Shown here: positions 33,370 through 44,362 of the stretch, one piece after another
Layout: every line of letters starts with the position of its first letter
Numbering within the stretch: position 1 is the stretch's first letter
DNA from: Phyto melanocephala
Taxonomy: Eukaryota > Arthropoda > Insecta > Diptera > Rhinophoridae
Direction: 5' to 3'
Assembly: GCA_941918925.1 (NCBI GenBank)
Contig: OW799237.1
Coordinates: 54,858,997-54,922,996, forward strand
DNA: 64,000 nucleotides
Program-made: the position numbers and the translations under genes
The notes under the pieces: generated by a model
Databases searched by the model: none
Seen by the model: only the letters and a program-made list of their open reading frames with translations
What the model was told of the DNA's origin: nothing

Positions 33370-35112
33370 TTAATTATTATAAATCTTAAAAATGGCAGAT
33401 TTAAACTGTCTTGCATTGCTTATATTTTGAATTTGATGGAGAAGTTGGTTCCAAAGACGTATTGAATTTACAAAGAAATGTCGCTCAGAAATTGCCTTAT
33501 CATATCTGAAGTTATTTACTCTGTTGCCTCTGCTTGACCTCGAGAATGAAATCCTTTGATAAAGGTATTCAGGTTGTTTTGTATATATTATTTTATGCAG
33601 CATCAAAAGTGTTCGGCATTTTAATAAGTTTCCAAATGTCATATTGTAAATTTGTACTGCATATCGTGAAATGCTGCAATTTCTTTTTTTCCCAAAGATA
33701 TATCTGGCAATATTGTTATATGCAACATTAAGCCTACGTTTACTCACAGCATCACGATTACAAAAAAGTTCGCATCCATACATTAGAGTGGGCAACAAAT
33801 ATGTTTTGGCAAGAAGCATTGGAATATGATCTGGAGTATAGTACTGGAACATCCAAAGATTTCTTAACATAGCAAATATCTTACCACAGTTTGACTTAAT
33901 GTGATCTGACCAATCAAGTTGTTTGCTAAAAATGACACCAAGGTTCCTTGCAGTATCAATAAAATTAATTACCTCATTATCTAGTTTTAGTGGTGGTAAG
34001 GAGGCTGGTATACACTTAGACTTACCAATGATCATAGTCACTGTTTTTTTTTTGGGGTTTAAGCTGAGGCCATTTGCTGATGCCCATTCATGAATTCGGG
34101 TTAGAACCTCATTTATCAGTTTTATACAGTTAGCAGCATCAGATGCGTTACAGCTAATATAGAGTTGCACATCATCAGCATACATTTGAATTTTACAATG
34201 ATCAAGTTGTAAAGGTAGATCATTAGAGTAAATAGAGTACAATAATGGACCGAGTATAGAGCCCTGTGGTACTCCCCTGGGCATTAAGCAGGAACTGGAT
34301 ATTTTCGAATTATGGTAAACTGTCCCGTCACTGAGATATGATTTCATAAGCTTCAAAGCAGTTGTTGAAAATTTACACATGTGACCAAGTTTGAAAAAAA
34401 GAACACAGTGGTGAACAGTGTCAAAAGCTTTGGAGTGATCAAGCAGTATCAGAAAAGATATAACATTGCGTCTATCTATCTCGCGTCTTATTTCCTCCGA
34501 CACATTAATTAAAGTCAATATACAACTATGTTTTGACTTAAATCCAGACTGCCTGCTAGTTAGTAAAGAGTTGCTATACAAATATGAGCTTATTTGCCAA
34601 TGAGCTAATTTTTCAAAAACTTTTGACAAAAAAGGCAAAGTTGCTATAGGTCGATAGCTCTTGTCGGCTTTAGGGATGGGCATAATTTTGGCATGTTTCC
34701 ATATAGTTGGATATGTAGAGGATGTTACAATGGTATTAAATAAATGTGTAAAATATAGCAGCGTATATGGAAGTGTAAGTTTAATAAACTTGGGGTGCAT
34801 TTCATCATGACCTACAGAGTTAGATTTTATACTGCAAAAGGATTTTAGTACATCTTCCTGTGTAAAGTGAATAAAATTACAGCAGCGTAATTGTTGAAGA
34901 TTTGAACTGTAAATGTTAACCAACCTTATTTTTGAATTAACATTTGACCTTGCTTTCTTAAAAAGATCATAAAGCTCTTGAGTTCTAAACCTTTTCCACC
35001 GTTTATATGCAAGATTTCTTACCTCAATTAGAGTTTTAATCTGAGTAGTTAGGTAGTATAAGTAGCTTAGATTGTGATGGAGGAAATTTAACTGTTCGTC
35101 AACAGTTGACAT
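33370..35112 (-). pseudogene. CR1-like reverse transcriptase
   Basis: An uninterrupted 580-residue ORF holding almost the whole RT and C-terminal region. Residues 92-150: VGHDEMHPKFIK, WKHAKIMPIPK; 153-173 YRPIATLPFLSKVFEK; 190-210 GFKSKHSCILTLINVSEEIR; 224-231 LDHSKAFD; 280-290 GVPQGSILGPL; 311-314 YADD; then SANGLSLNPKKKT, NLGVIFSKQLDW and YLLPTLMYGCELF. All catalytic blocks are present. The residues before 90 look compressed compared with the relic at 3800-3950, suggesting deletions in the linker, and a +1 shift near 35110 separates it from the upstream part of ORF2. It copies element RNA at the nicked target. Confidence 0.88.
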
Positions 35113-35141
35113 GCAAAAATATTATTCCAGCTTATATTTAA

Positions 35142-38100
35142 TCTATATATATAAAAGAGTAACGTGACTGACTGAATGACTGACTGACTGACTGATTCAT
35201 CATCGCACAGCCCAAACGCAAAGAGCTAGAGACATGAAATTTGGACAATCGTTTCCTCTTTCAATGTATAGCTCCACTAAGAAGGGATTTTTGGAAACTC
35301 GTACTTTAAGGGGGTAAAAAAGGGTAAAAACGGGTAAAATCGGTAATCTTATATCTGCTAAACTAAAAATGATACAAATTAAGTTGAAAAAGTATTGTAA
35401 TTTGCACAAAAAATAAGCTGACAGGTGTCTGGCCTTTTTTAGAATTTTCAACCCCTAAGGGGAAAAAACGGGTAAAAACTATAATTTGGTACTTTTTTGG
35501 TACCCTATGTAACTACCAAACGCATAAAGCTAGGAAAAAAATTTAAACTGTATTAAGTAGTCCGCAAAAAAATATTAATAAGAATTCGGCACTTTTTTCA
35601 AATTCATATGTATAAGGGGTAAAAATTGTCCCTTTTTTTGGTACTTTTTTTAAAATAAACTTTTCTTATATTATTCAATGGGACAAAATTTGACAATTAT
35701 TATTTCCTAATAGAATATGGACAACTATATTTAGGTGAAACTTTTGGAAACTTTTTTGGGGACAAAAAAGGTACCAAAAAGGGGAAAATTCCGGAAAATG
35801 TATGTAATTCCTAATTAGACGGCCAATTTTCACAAAATTTTTAATTGGGATTTCACTAGACATAAAAAATTATGTAATTTAGTAAAAATTTAAACACATT
35901 CATAACAGGGTAGAAAAGGGAAAAATCGGGAAGAGTTTGGTACTTTTTAGAACATAATTACTTTTGTGCAAAAAAGAGTAGATTTACTTAGTTTTAATCA
36001 TGTCTATTAAAATATTTTGTTACATAGATATTTGAACATTTTAATCTTGGAATTTGGAACTTGGACTAAAAATGTACTTTTTCGCTTTTCTATGGTACTT
36101 TTTGTATTTTCTACGTTTATAAAGGTAGAATTGTAAAATAAAGGACTATTGATTCCAGGTTAGACTAAAAATGTTATGGGTGACCAAAAAGGTACTTTTT
36201 TGAATTTTTATGGTACTTTTTATTTATTCTACGTTTGCGAAGCTAGAATTTTAAAATTAGTGGCTATTGATAAAAGGTGAGACCGAAAATCTTATGGTCG
36301 ACCAAAAAGGTACTTTTTTGAATTTGAATGGTACTTTTTGTATTTTCTACGTTTATGAAGGTAGGATTGTACAATCAAGGACTATTGATTTCAGATGAGA
36401 CCAAAAATGTTATGGGCGACCAAAAAAGTACTTTTTTGAATTTTTATGGTACTTCTTGTGTTTTCAACGTTTGCGAAGCTAGAATTTTAAAATTAGTGGC
36501 TATTGATACAAAGTGAGACTAAAAATGTTATGGTCGACCAAAAAGGTACTTTCTTGAATTTTTATGGTACTTTTGGTGTTTTATACGTTTATGAAGGTAG
36601 GATTGTATAATCAAGGACTATTGATTCCAGGTGAGACTAAAAATGTTATGGGCGACCAAAAAGGTACTTTTTTGAATTTGTATGGTACTTTTTGTATTTT
36701 CAACGTTTGTGAAGGTAGAATTTTGAAATCAGTGACAATTAATACAAGGTGAGACTAAAAATGTAATGGTCGACCAAAAAGGTACTTTTTTGAATATTTA
36801 TGGTACTTTTTGTATTTTCTACGTTTATAGAGGTAGAATTGTAAAATAAAGGACTATTGATACAAGGTAAGACTAAAAATTTTATGGGCGACCAAAAAGG
36901 TACTTTTTTGAATTTGTATGGTACTTTTTCTATTTTCAACGTTTGCGAAGCTAGAATTTTAAAATTAGTGGCTATTGATACAAAGTGAGACTAAAAATCT
37001 TATGGTCGACCAAAAAGGTACTTTTTTGAATTTTTATGGTACTTTTTGCATTTTCTACGTTTATAAAGATAGGATTATACAATCAAGGACTATTGATTCT
37101 AGGTGAGACAAAAAATGTTATGGGCGACCAAAAAGGTACTTTCTTGAATTTTTATGGTACTTTTGGTGTTTTATACGTTTATGAAGGTAGGATTGTACAA
37201 TCAAGGACTGTTGATTCCAGGTGAGACTAAAAATGTTATGGGCGACCAAAAAGGTACTTTCTTGAATTTTAATGGTACTTTTGGTGTTTTAAACGTTTAT
37301 GAAGGTAGGATTGTACAATCAAGGACTATTGATTCCAGGTGAGACTAAAAATGTTATGGGCGACCAAAAAGGTACTTTTTTGAATTTTTATGGTACTTTT
37401 TGTATTTTCTACGTTTATAGAGGTAGAATTGTAAAATAAAGGACTATTGATACAAGGTAAGACTAAAAATTTTATGGGCGACCAAAAAGGTACTTTTTTG
37501 AATTTTTATGGTACTTTTTCTATTTTCAACGTTTGCGAAGCTAGAATTTTAAAATTAGTGGCTATTGATACAAGGTGAGACCGAAAATATTATGGTCGAC
37601 CAAAAAGGTACTTTTTTGATTTTTTATGGTACTTTTTGCATTTTCTACGTTTATAAAGATAGGATTATACAATCAAGGACTATTGATTCTAGGTGAGACA
37701 AAAAATGTTATGGGCGACCAAAAAGGTACTTTCTTGAATTTTTATGGTACTTTTGGTGTTTTATACGTTTATGAAGGTAGGATTGTACAATCAAGGACTA
37801 TTGATTCCAGGTGAGACTAAAAATGTTATGGGCGACCAAAAAGGTACTTTTTTGAATTTTTATGGTACTTTTTGTATTTTCTACGTTTATAGAGGTAGAA
37901 TTGTAAAATAAAGGACTATTGATACAAGGTAAAACTAAAAATTTTATGGGCGACCAAAAAGGTACTTTTTTGAATTTTTATGGTACTTTTTCTATTTTCA
38001 ACGTTTGCGAAGCTAGAATTTTAAAATTAGTGGCTATTGATACAAGGTGAGACCGAAAATATTATGGTCGACCAAAAAGGTACTTTTTTGAATTTGTATG

Positions 38101-39005
38101 GTACTTTTTGTATTTTCAACGTTTGCGAAGGTAGAATCTTGAAATTAGTGACAATTGATACAAGGTGAGGCTAAAAATTTTATGGGTGACCAAAGAGGTA
38201 CTTTTTTGAATTTTTATGGTACTTTTTATATATTCTACGTTTGCGAAGCTAGAATTTTAAAATAAGTGGCTATTGATTCCAGGTGAAACTGAAAATGCTA
38301 TGGGCGACCACAAAGGTACTTTTTGAATTTTTATGGTATTTTTAACGGTTGCGAAGCAAGAATTTCGAAATTAGTGACTATTGATACAAGGTAAGGCTAA
38401 ATATGTTATGGACGATCAAAAGGGTAGTTTTATGCATTATAATGGGACTTTTTGAATTTCCTACGTTTAAAAAGTTAAAATTGTGAAATAAAGGATTATT
38501 TATTCAAGTTTAGAATTAAAATGATATTAAAGACACAAAAAAAGCTTTTTCGCATTTTTATTGTACTCTTTGTATTTTTACGTTTGTAAACATAGATTGT
38601 TAAAATTAGTGTTTTTTGATGCGAGGTCTAAGTCCTAATATTATGGACGACCAAAATTACTTTTTCTCTTTTTATATATTTTGTATACATAGAGTTCTGA
38701 ATAAAGGTAATGATAAACCAAGTGGAAGTTTTAGTGAAGGAAAAAATGTTACTTTTATTATTTTTAGGGTAATTTTTGCAAAATATGAATCTTAATTTTT
38801 GAAACTCAGTAGCATTGATCTTGCTTTTAGTTAGGAAATATATGCCCGATACATCCTTAATCTACTTTTTATTTTTCTAAGTAAATTAAATCAGAGATAC
38901 AAATTTTCATAAATTGAACCAAAAATATTTAATAAATATAAATAGAACTTGAGTATTCAATAAATAGTAAGAACTGCGCTAACGAAGTAGCGGGTTTAAT
39001 GCTAG
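35142..39005 (+). mobile_element. Helitron, 3.9 kb, with 118-bp minisatellite
   Basis: It starts TCTATATATATAAAAGAGTA just after an A, with TGACTGACTGACTGACTG at 35165-35195. It ends with the hairpin CGCTA-ACGAAG-TAGCG (38977-38992), then GGGTTTAATG and CTAG, followed by T. TC start, hairpin about ten bases from the end, CTAG terminus and A|T insertion fit Helitrons fully. No Rep/helicase gene. It shares its 5' end and internal units with 6062-9083, and lies exactly between two codons of the CR1-like ORF2. Confidence 0.9.
36050..38400 (+). repeat. 118-bp tandem repeat inside the Helitron
   Basis: About twenty head-to-tail units of 118 bp, each containing GACCAAAAAGGTACTTTTTTG and ATGGTACTTTTTG followed by an ACGTTTAT/ACGTTTGCG variant. 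Two unit types alternate (TTATAAAGGTAG and TTGCGAAGCTAG). Near-identical units recur at 590 bp (36564/37154 and 37036/37626), which is five units, so the array has a higher-order structure. The 62-codon ORFs here are by-products of the repeat. Confidence 0.92.
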
Positions 39006-39806
39006 TAGTTCATATTTTAGTAATTGGTAGTCGATATTTTTAAAATCTCTATATTCTATTAACTTGGATTATGTAACATTTGAGATATTGAACTCGTATG
39101 AAAGAAACAATAAATCATGCTTCGAGAACATTGATGCAGATAGCTGATCGAAAAGTAGTATATTGGAGATGTTGTTAACGAAGCAGAGATCAAGCAAGGT
39201 ACTCGAGGTAGATTTATAATGTGTAGGTATGTTCTTATTAACTAAGTTTAGGCCAATTGAACTCATTTCATTCATGAGGCTATTATCTTCTAAAATATTT
39301 GCATTTAAGTCACCAGTTATTACTACATCCTTTTAGCCAAGAGTGCAGATTCCAAGTTTCTCGAAGAGAGCGTCAATGTTAATATTCCTATTAGGTCTAT
39401 ATATATTTCCAATTAGTAGTTTCTCAATGCTGCTACCAATTTCCACCAATATATACTCAATGCTCCCTCCGTCAACATTTTTAAATTTTTCCTTGCAGGT
39501 AATACTGAATTTTATGTAAATGGCAACACCACCAGCATTTGTTGATCTATCGAAACGATATAGACGGTATCCATTTAGATTGTTAAAAGCATCATTAACA
39601 TCATGATGAAACCAAGACTCTGAGATGCATATTATATCAACACTGGAATTTTCAAAATTGAATTGAAATTCATCCATTTTATTATTTAAGCTTTGGGCAT
39701 TAACATGGCAGATTTTAAGACCCGAACTGCTTTTAGAAAGTATTTTGACCATAGTAAATAAACTTTCTTTGGAGCCAACCCACAAATTATCATATTCCAA
39801 AGTCAT
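39006..39806 (-). pseudogene. CR1-like endonuclease domain
   Basis: Minus-strand ORF 39806-39333 encodes KICHVNAQSLNNKMDEF, ICISESWFHHDV, YRLYRFDRSTNAGGVAIYI and LLIGNIYRPN, the ordered apurinic-type endonuclease blocks. A stop near 39333 interrupts, then VVITGDLNAN and, at 39275-39069, LLDLCFVNNISNILLFDQ and FSKHDLLFLSYEF follow. The usual SDH is SKHD. The coding sequence runs on into RDFKNIDYQLLKYEL and stops at the Helitron edge. Confidence 0.85.
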
Positions 39807-40067
39807 AAAACAAATTTTTAATTATATTCGCAATGCAGGTAAGAAAAAAATATTTTAGAATACATATAAGCTTTTTGCAGATAACATTAGAAACGATTAC
39901 ATGATTATTTGTTTTAATAAGCACGTTTTTTAGATAAATATTTATGAAGAAAAAAAAAGCCTAGTTAATTTAATTAAGATATAAATTATAACTCTATTAT
40001 GTAAGAGCAGTTTGCCCCAGAACATGAGGAGCAATACTGCGTGATGTGTTAGACCGAAAAAGCTGAT

Positions 40068-40958
40068 TTAGTGTATTAATGTCATTGATTCGTATAGGAT
40101 CACCACTTTGAAGGTACTTAATATAGACAGTTCCACGACTCGTAAATGCTGCTGATATTGATTTGCTTTTTTAAATTGATATGCTCGCAAAAAAATTTTA
40201 TGATTTTCCGGAGTTAGGTTTTCGTTTATGTTAAAAGGAGTCGCGCTGCTGAATCCAATTATATTAAGACGCAAGGGATCTTTCCTCTCCTTAATGTAGC
40301 TTTTAATCGATTTTAGTACATAAATTCTATCATATGGACATGTAAATTTAATAATGATTGCTGCATCAGTACCTTCATTGGAATTACTTTTCCTTTGTAT
40401 TATATTGTTGCTTTTGTTAATTTTAACACGATAAGCTTGTCTAATGTCCGGGGGACAAATACGTATTGTTTCACAGATATCTTTATATATATCAAAAAGG
40501 TTTTCATTAGGTTGAAAAGGAACGCCACTAATACGAATATCATAAGCAACTATTGAATTTTCTTGTTTTCGGGAATAATTTTTTAGATATTCGATTTCCT
40601 CTTTCAATACAGTTGTTTCAGTTCTTAGACCTTCTATTTCTTCCGTAGCGGTGTTTTTTAGTTCTGTTGCGAATTTCTCAACACATGAAACTTTTTCTTT
40701 TACAATATTTATATCACTAACTACAATATTTAATTTCTTTTCTATTTCAGTTAAAATCCGATCTTCGCATTCACGAAACATATCTTCAATTGTTTTTTGC
40801 AAATTTTGAGTTAATTTTTCAAAGCGCTCATCCATTATTTGAATAAATTTTAGTGGAGATTCCGAGTTTGTTAAGCGAGGAGTTTTTGGTGCATTTTCTA
40901 GAAAATAGTTTTGTACTTCTCTTATTCTTTTATGTGTGGGAGTTGTTGCTTTTTCCAT
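40068..40958 (-). CDS. CR1-like ORF1, coiled-coil RNA-binding protein
   Basis: A 296-residue ORF starting at MEKATTPTHKRIREV (an upstream in-frame ATG at 41051 gives a hydrophobic lead that is probably UTR). Residues about 45-150 are heptad-rich (FEKLTQNLQKTIEDMF, LKEEIEYLKNYSRKQENS), predicting a long coiled coil. The following region (YDIRISGVPFQ, CETIRICPPDIRQAYRV, AAIIIKFTCPYDRIYVLKSI, FLRAYQFKKANQY) has the layout of the RRM-plus-C-terminal domain of ORF1 proteins that bind element RNA as trimers. It has no internal stop, unlike the ORF2 part. Not recognised as any host gene. Confidence 0.7.
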   Translation of the reverse strand: MEKATTPTHKRIREVQNYFLENAPKTPRLTNSESPLKFIQIMDERFEKLTQNLQKTIEDMFRECEDRILTEIEKKLNIVVSDINIVKEKVSCVEKFATELKNTATEEIEGLRTETTVLKEEIEYLKNYSRKQENSIVAYDIRISGVPFQPNENLFDIYKDICETIRICPPDIRQAYRVKINKSNNIIQRKSNSNEGTDAAIIIKFTCPYDRIYVLKSIKSYIKERKDPLRLNIIGFSSATPFNINENLTPENHKIFLRAYQFKKANQYQQHLRVVELSILSTFKVVILYESMTLIH

Positions 40959-41114
40959 TACAAAATAATTTATTAAGTTGTTGCAAATATGTATTAGAAT
41001 GTTAATGACTTTTATAGTTTTTATAATATTGTATTTTGTGTTTTTGTTCAATGTAAAGATAACAATCTATAGCTGCTTTCGTAATGTATGGATTTGGGCA
41101 ATTTTCAGGCAATA

Positions 41115-41470
41115 TACTGTCGAAGTTTCATTGGACCACGTCAATGTGTTTAGATACAATAGCATTTTATTCGATGTTAGAAGGACATTGTTTTTTTCAC
41201 CAACTTTTGCATTACGACCTATAACTCTCTTCCTAAGATTCCAATTTAGCCCTTTTTCAATACCAAATAAACCTTGTGTATAACAAAAATGTTGTCAAAA
41301 TTTGAGTCCCCTAGCTTTTTCGGTTCGATTTGTCGAGACGAACGGACATAGCTAGATCGTCATAAAAAATTAAACCAGAAAATATATACTTTATGGTGTT
41401 TAAAATGGATATTTCGATGACAAAATGAATATACCCCCACCATTTGTTTGGCGGTGAGCATAAAAATGTA
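41115..41470 (-). mobile_element. DINE-1/Helentron-like relic, second subfamily
   Basis: ATAGCATTTTATTCGATGTT, then AGAAGGACAT, GGACATAGCTAGATCGTCAT, TATATACTTTATGG and a final inverted pair ATATACCCCCACCATTTG / GGCGGTGAGCATAAA. The same order is found at 45731-46043, so this is one subfamily with TATACCC..GGGTATA-type ends. Confidence 0.6.
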
Positions 41471-41527
41471 ATATTGAGCATTCAGTTTAATTTATTTCCT
41501 AATAAATAATTTAACAAATAATACAAC

Positions 41528-41866
41528 TTACTCTAAGAATGGTGATCGGATTGTCAAATCATTATTTTTGGCTCTATTAAAATCAAAATCGTTTAATATC
41601 AGCCAAGTCATCTCCTGAGCCCACGTTGTGCCACATTTTGTGCTTGTCACTATAAAAACATCATTTTCGCGTACATTAAAGTTGAAAACATTATCGAGAA
41701 CTGGCTTAAATGTATCTGCTAAAGAACAGTAACGTTTTCTCCAATCTCCTACTATAGATATAGTTGGCTCAGCGGCTGGAAAAAATGCTGAATAACCTCC
41801 AGATATAGCTAATTTATCAATGTCCTTAAAAGGAATACTTTCTGCGATAAAACTATTATGTGGCAT
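41528..41866 (-). CDS. Cytosolic sulfotransferase, 5' coding exon (partial gene)
   Basis: The only host gene recognised. It encodes 112 residues: MPHNSFIAESIPFKDIDKL, GGYSAFFPAAEP, LADTFKPVLDNVFNF, FIVTSTKCGTTWAQEMTWL (74-90) and RSPFLE. TSTKCGTTW is the phosphosulfate-binding loop that holds the PAPS cofactor; these enzymes move a sulfate from PAPS to hydroxyl groups of small molecules. The ORF ends at LE because the exon runs into GTAAGT (a consensus splice donor, within 41524-41529), so the true exon ends about two bases before the apparent stop. The ATG is directly preceded by CATTTTAG, so a 5'-UTR intron acceptor is possible. Later exons were not found at lower coordinates, where 41 kb of mobile DNA lies; the intron is either very large or the exon is orphaned. 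No coding defect is visible. Confidence 0.87.
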   Translation of the reverse strand: MPHNSFIAESIPFKDIDKLAISGGYSAFFPAAEPTISIVGDWRKRYCSLADTFKPVLDNVFNFNVRENDVFIVTSTKCGTTWAQEMTWLILNDFDFNRAKNNDLTIRSPFLE

Positions 41867-42124
41867 CTAAAATGTAGTCGTATTAATAAATTTATTTTCA
41901 TAAAAAAAATATAATACATATAATATATTTATCCTTAAGATATTGCTAAATTGGGAAAGTCAATTTTATTCATGGTAAGGTGGAAATTAATTATACACAA
42001 ATATATGAAAATATCTATCTATGTATATATGCAGATGTAAATGTTTGTCATGCTGTTTTTCATTTCCAAAATATTTATTTGAGAAAATCGATTTTGCTAT
42101 TTTTGCCCTTCCGTTGGTTAAAAC

Positions 42125-42215
42125 TTTCTCCAGCTCGTATGTAGTTCAAATTATCAGCATAATCGACACATTATCAGATGAGATATAATCAAAAATTATC
42201 TAATTGGTACATCTC
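42125..42215 (-). promoter_or_regulatory. Cluster of GATA-factor-like sites upstream of the sulfotransferase exon
   Basis: On the minus strand GATAATTTTTG, TGATAATGTG and TGATAATTTG occur within about 80 bases, some 290-350 bases before the ATG. TGATAA is the preferred GATA-factor site in insect gut and fat-body promoters. AT-rich DNA produces such sites easily, so this is a suggestion only. Confidence 0.3.
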
Positions 42216-42221
42216 GAAAAA

Positions 42222-42558
42222 CAAGTAAGAGTGCTATATTCGGCCGTGCCGAATCTTATATACCCTTCACAACGTGTAGTCATGCAATAACAGTAGTTTG
42301 TATCACCATTCATCTCATATGAAATACGTACATACATATATAAAAAACATACATACAATATAAAAACATCTCATTGCAAAATTAAAAATTAACGTATGTA
42401 TGTTAAAAAAAAAATAAAAAAAAAATTTAAAAAAAAATTAAAAAAAAAATTTTAAAAAAATAATTAATATATAAATAATAAATATAAAACAAAAAGAAAA
42501 TAAAAAAAAATAATAAGAACATAAATAATATATTAAATCAAAAATATAAAAAAAATAT
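42222..42558 (-). mobile_element. DINE-1/Helentron-like element, truncated
   Basis: It has the hairpin-bearing end ACAAGTAAGAGTGCTATATT, CGGCCGTGCCGAATC, and the following 130 bases as in 29716, then A-rich DNA. It is replaced at 42559 by the same end of another copy, so its 5' half is absent. Confidence 0.7.
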
Positions 42559-42734
42559 AAACAAGTAAGAGCGCTATATTCGGCCGTGCCGAATCTTATA
42601 TACCCTTCACAACGTGTAGCCATGCAATAACAGTAGTTTGTATCACCATTCATCCCATATAAAGTACGTACATACATATAAAAAACACACATAGATAAAA
42701 CATCTCATTGTAAAATTATAAATTTACGTATGTA

Positions 42735-43658
42735 AAGGGTGTTTTTTTAAGCCCGATAGAACTTGAAATTGTAAAAAATAACACAAAAAATTAAATTGTA
42801 ATCAAAATTTTTTTTTTTATTCGAAAGATCAATACGTGACATTAACATTTGAAAATGATTTCGGGCATATTGGCACCGCGGCTGTTCTTGACGAAGCGCA
42901 TTCTGGACGTCCGTTGTTTTATCGCAAAATTGTGTTCAGCGATGAGGCGCATTTTTGGCTTAACGGGTTTGTTAATAAGCAAAATTGCCGCATATGGAGC
43001 GAGACCAATCAACAAGAGACCCTACAGACTCCATTACATCCAGAAAAATGCACCGTTTGGTGCGGTTTTCACGCTGGTGGCATCATCGGACCTTATTTCT
43101 TCAAAAATGAGGCCGGAGCTCGCGTTACGGTCAATGGAGATCGTTACCGCACCATGATCAATGATTTTTTGTTTGAAAATATGGATGACATTGATCCGGA
43201 GGAGATGTGGTTTCAACAGGATGGGGCTACGTGCCATACGGCGAACGCAACCATCGACTTATTGAAATCAAAATTTGGCGATAAGTTGATTTCGAGAAAT
43301 GGACCTGTGAATTGGCCTCCAAGGTCGTGCGATTTGACACCTCTCGATTATTTCCTGTGGTGCTACGTGAAGTCACTGGTTTATGCTGATAAACCAGCAA
43401 CAATCGACGCCTTGGAGGCCAGCATTGTTCGTGTTATTCGTGACATACGGCCAGCAGTGCTCGAAAAAGTGGCCCAAAATTGGACGTCCAGAATGCGCTT
43501 CGTCAAGAACAGCCGCGGTGCCCATATGCCCGAAATCATTTTCAAATGTTAATGTCACGTATTGATCTTTCGAATAAAAAAAAAATTTTGATTACAATTT
43601 AATTTTTTGTGTTATTTTTTACAATTTCAAGTTCTATCGGGCTTAAAAAAACACCCTA
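42735..43658 (+). mobile_element. Fold-back DD41D (rosa-like) derivative, 924 bp
   Basis: Flanked by TA (42733-42734, 43659-43660); the host copy without the insert reads ACGTATGTATGTT at this place. The outer 177-178 bases of each end are near-perfect inverted copies (42735-42912 against 43482-43658). The left arm is not the normal left end of the family (compare 4067): it is an inverted copy of the right end, including the last coding bases of the transposase (GAAGCGCATTCTGGACGTCC). It thus lost its own 5' half and N-terminal coding region. Very few differences from the 4067 copy suggest recent activity. Confidence 0.9.
42836..43552 (+). pseudogene. DD41D transposase lacking its DNA-binding domain
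   Basis: The ORF starts with residues encoded by the inverted right arm (MTLTFENDFGHIGTAAVLDE), then enters transposase at LFYRKIVFSDEAHFW. D, D and D of the triad are present (FSDEAH, FQQDGATCH, LTPLDYFLW) and the natural C-terminus SRGAHMPEIIFKC is retained. The whole N-terminal HTH region (about 148 residues) is missing, so it should not recognise transposon ends. A dominant-negative role is conceivable but unproven. Confidence 0.85.
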
Positions 43659-44362
43659 TATGTTTAAAAAAAAATAAAAAAAAAATTAAAAAAAAATTTA
43701 AAAAAAAATTAAAAAAAAATATTAAAAATAAAAATTAAAAAAAAAAAAATTTTAAAAAATGATTAAAATATATATAATAAATATAAAACAAAAAAAAAAT
43801 AAAAAAAAAATTTAAAAAAAAAATTAAAAAAAAAATAATAAAAATATAAATAATATATTAAATAAAAAATAAAAAATAAAAAAAAAATAAAAAAAAAATT
43901 TAAAAAAAAATATAAAAAAAAATTTAAAAAAAAATATAAAAAAAAATTTTTTTTGGCTCAGCTGGGATTCGATGCCACGTTTTCTCTACCCAGTATACAC
44001 GTTTGTATGTATGTATGTTGTTGTTGTAATGTTGTTTTTGTGGAAAAAAAATCGAGGTGGTCGTGGGTGTTTGCTCATATCTCAGTTGTTTATGAACCGA
44101 TGTTTCTGATTTTCAATACCGTTCTACTCCCGAATATTTCTGATATTTTAATACCTCACCCGGGTCCAACCTATGTCGGGGGGCTTCAAAAAGTTGATTT
44201 CAACATACACACGGACAGACTGACAGGGCTTAATCGACTCCCCTATTCATAAGCTTTCAGAAAATATATACTTTATGGGGTCGGAAATGAAAATTGTAGA
44301 AATTTCACACGGAATGACAAACCTATATATACCCTTTTTCGCTGTGCGAAGGGTATAATAAC

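Larger units (their letters stand above)
33305..41115 (-). mobile_element. CR1-like non-LTR retrotransposon, near full length, split by a Helitron
   Basis: On the minus strand from 41115 downward: short 5' UTR, ORF1 (40958-40068), endonuclease (39806-39006), then after the Helitron the reverse transcriptase (35112-33370) and a short 3' UTR ending near a (TTA)4 tract at about 33315. Removing 35142-39005 joins LLKYEL to LNISWNN in one frame. The clade call rests on the coiled-coil ORF1, the RT style and the short-repeat tail; Kiri/L2/CR1-type relatives cannot be separated by eye. Confidence 0.8.
42559..44362 (-). mobile_element. DINE-1/Helentron-like element hosting a DD41D derivative
   Basis: It begins ACAAGTAAGAGCGCTATATT, CGGCCGTGCCGAATC, and ends ACCCTTTTTCGCTGTGCGAAG then GGTATAA. 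It is nearly identical in the body to 29716-30543 (GGCTCAGCTGGGATTCGATG, GTCGGGGGGCTTCAAAAAG), but carries an insert at 42735-43658 and a longer A-rich region. The GTCY core is shortened to one ACGGACAGACTGACAGGG. Confidence 0.78.

Noticed and set aside
36328..37814. Five near-identical 62-residue plus-strand ORFs
   Set aside because: They are translations of the 118-bp minisatellite in the Helitron. The period is not a multiple of three, they have no family features, and their recurrence follows the repeat.
36050..38400. CRISPR-like array
   Set aside because: Units are contiguous 118-bp copies without distinct spacers, in an animal Helitron.
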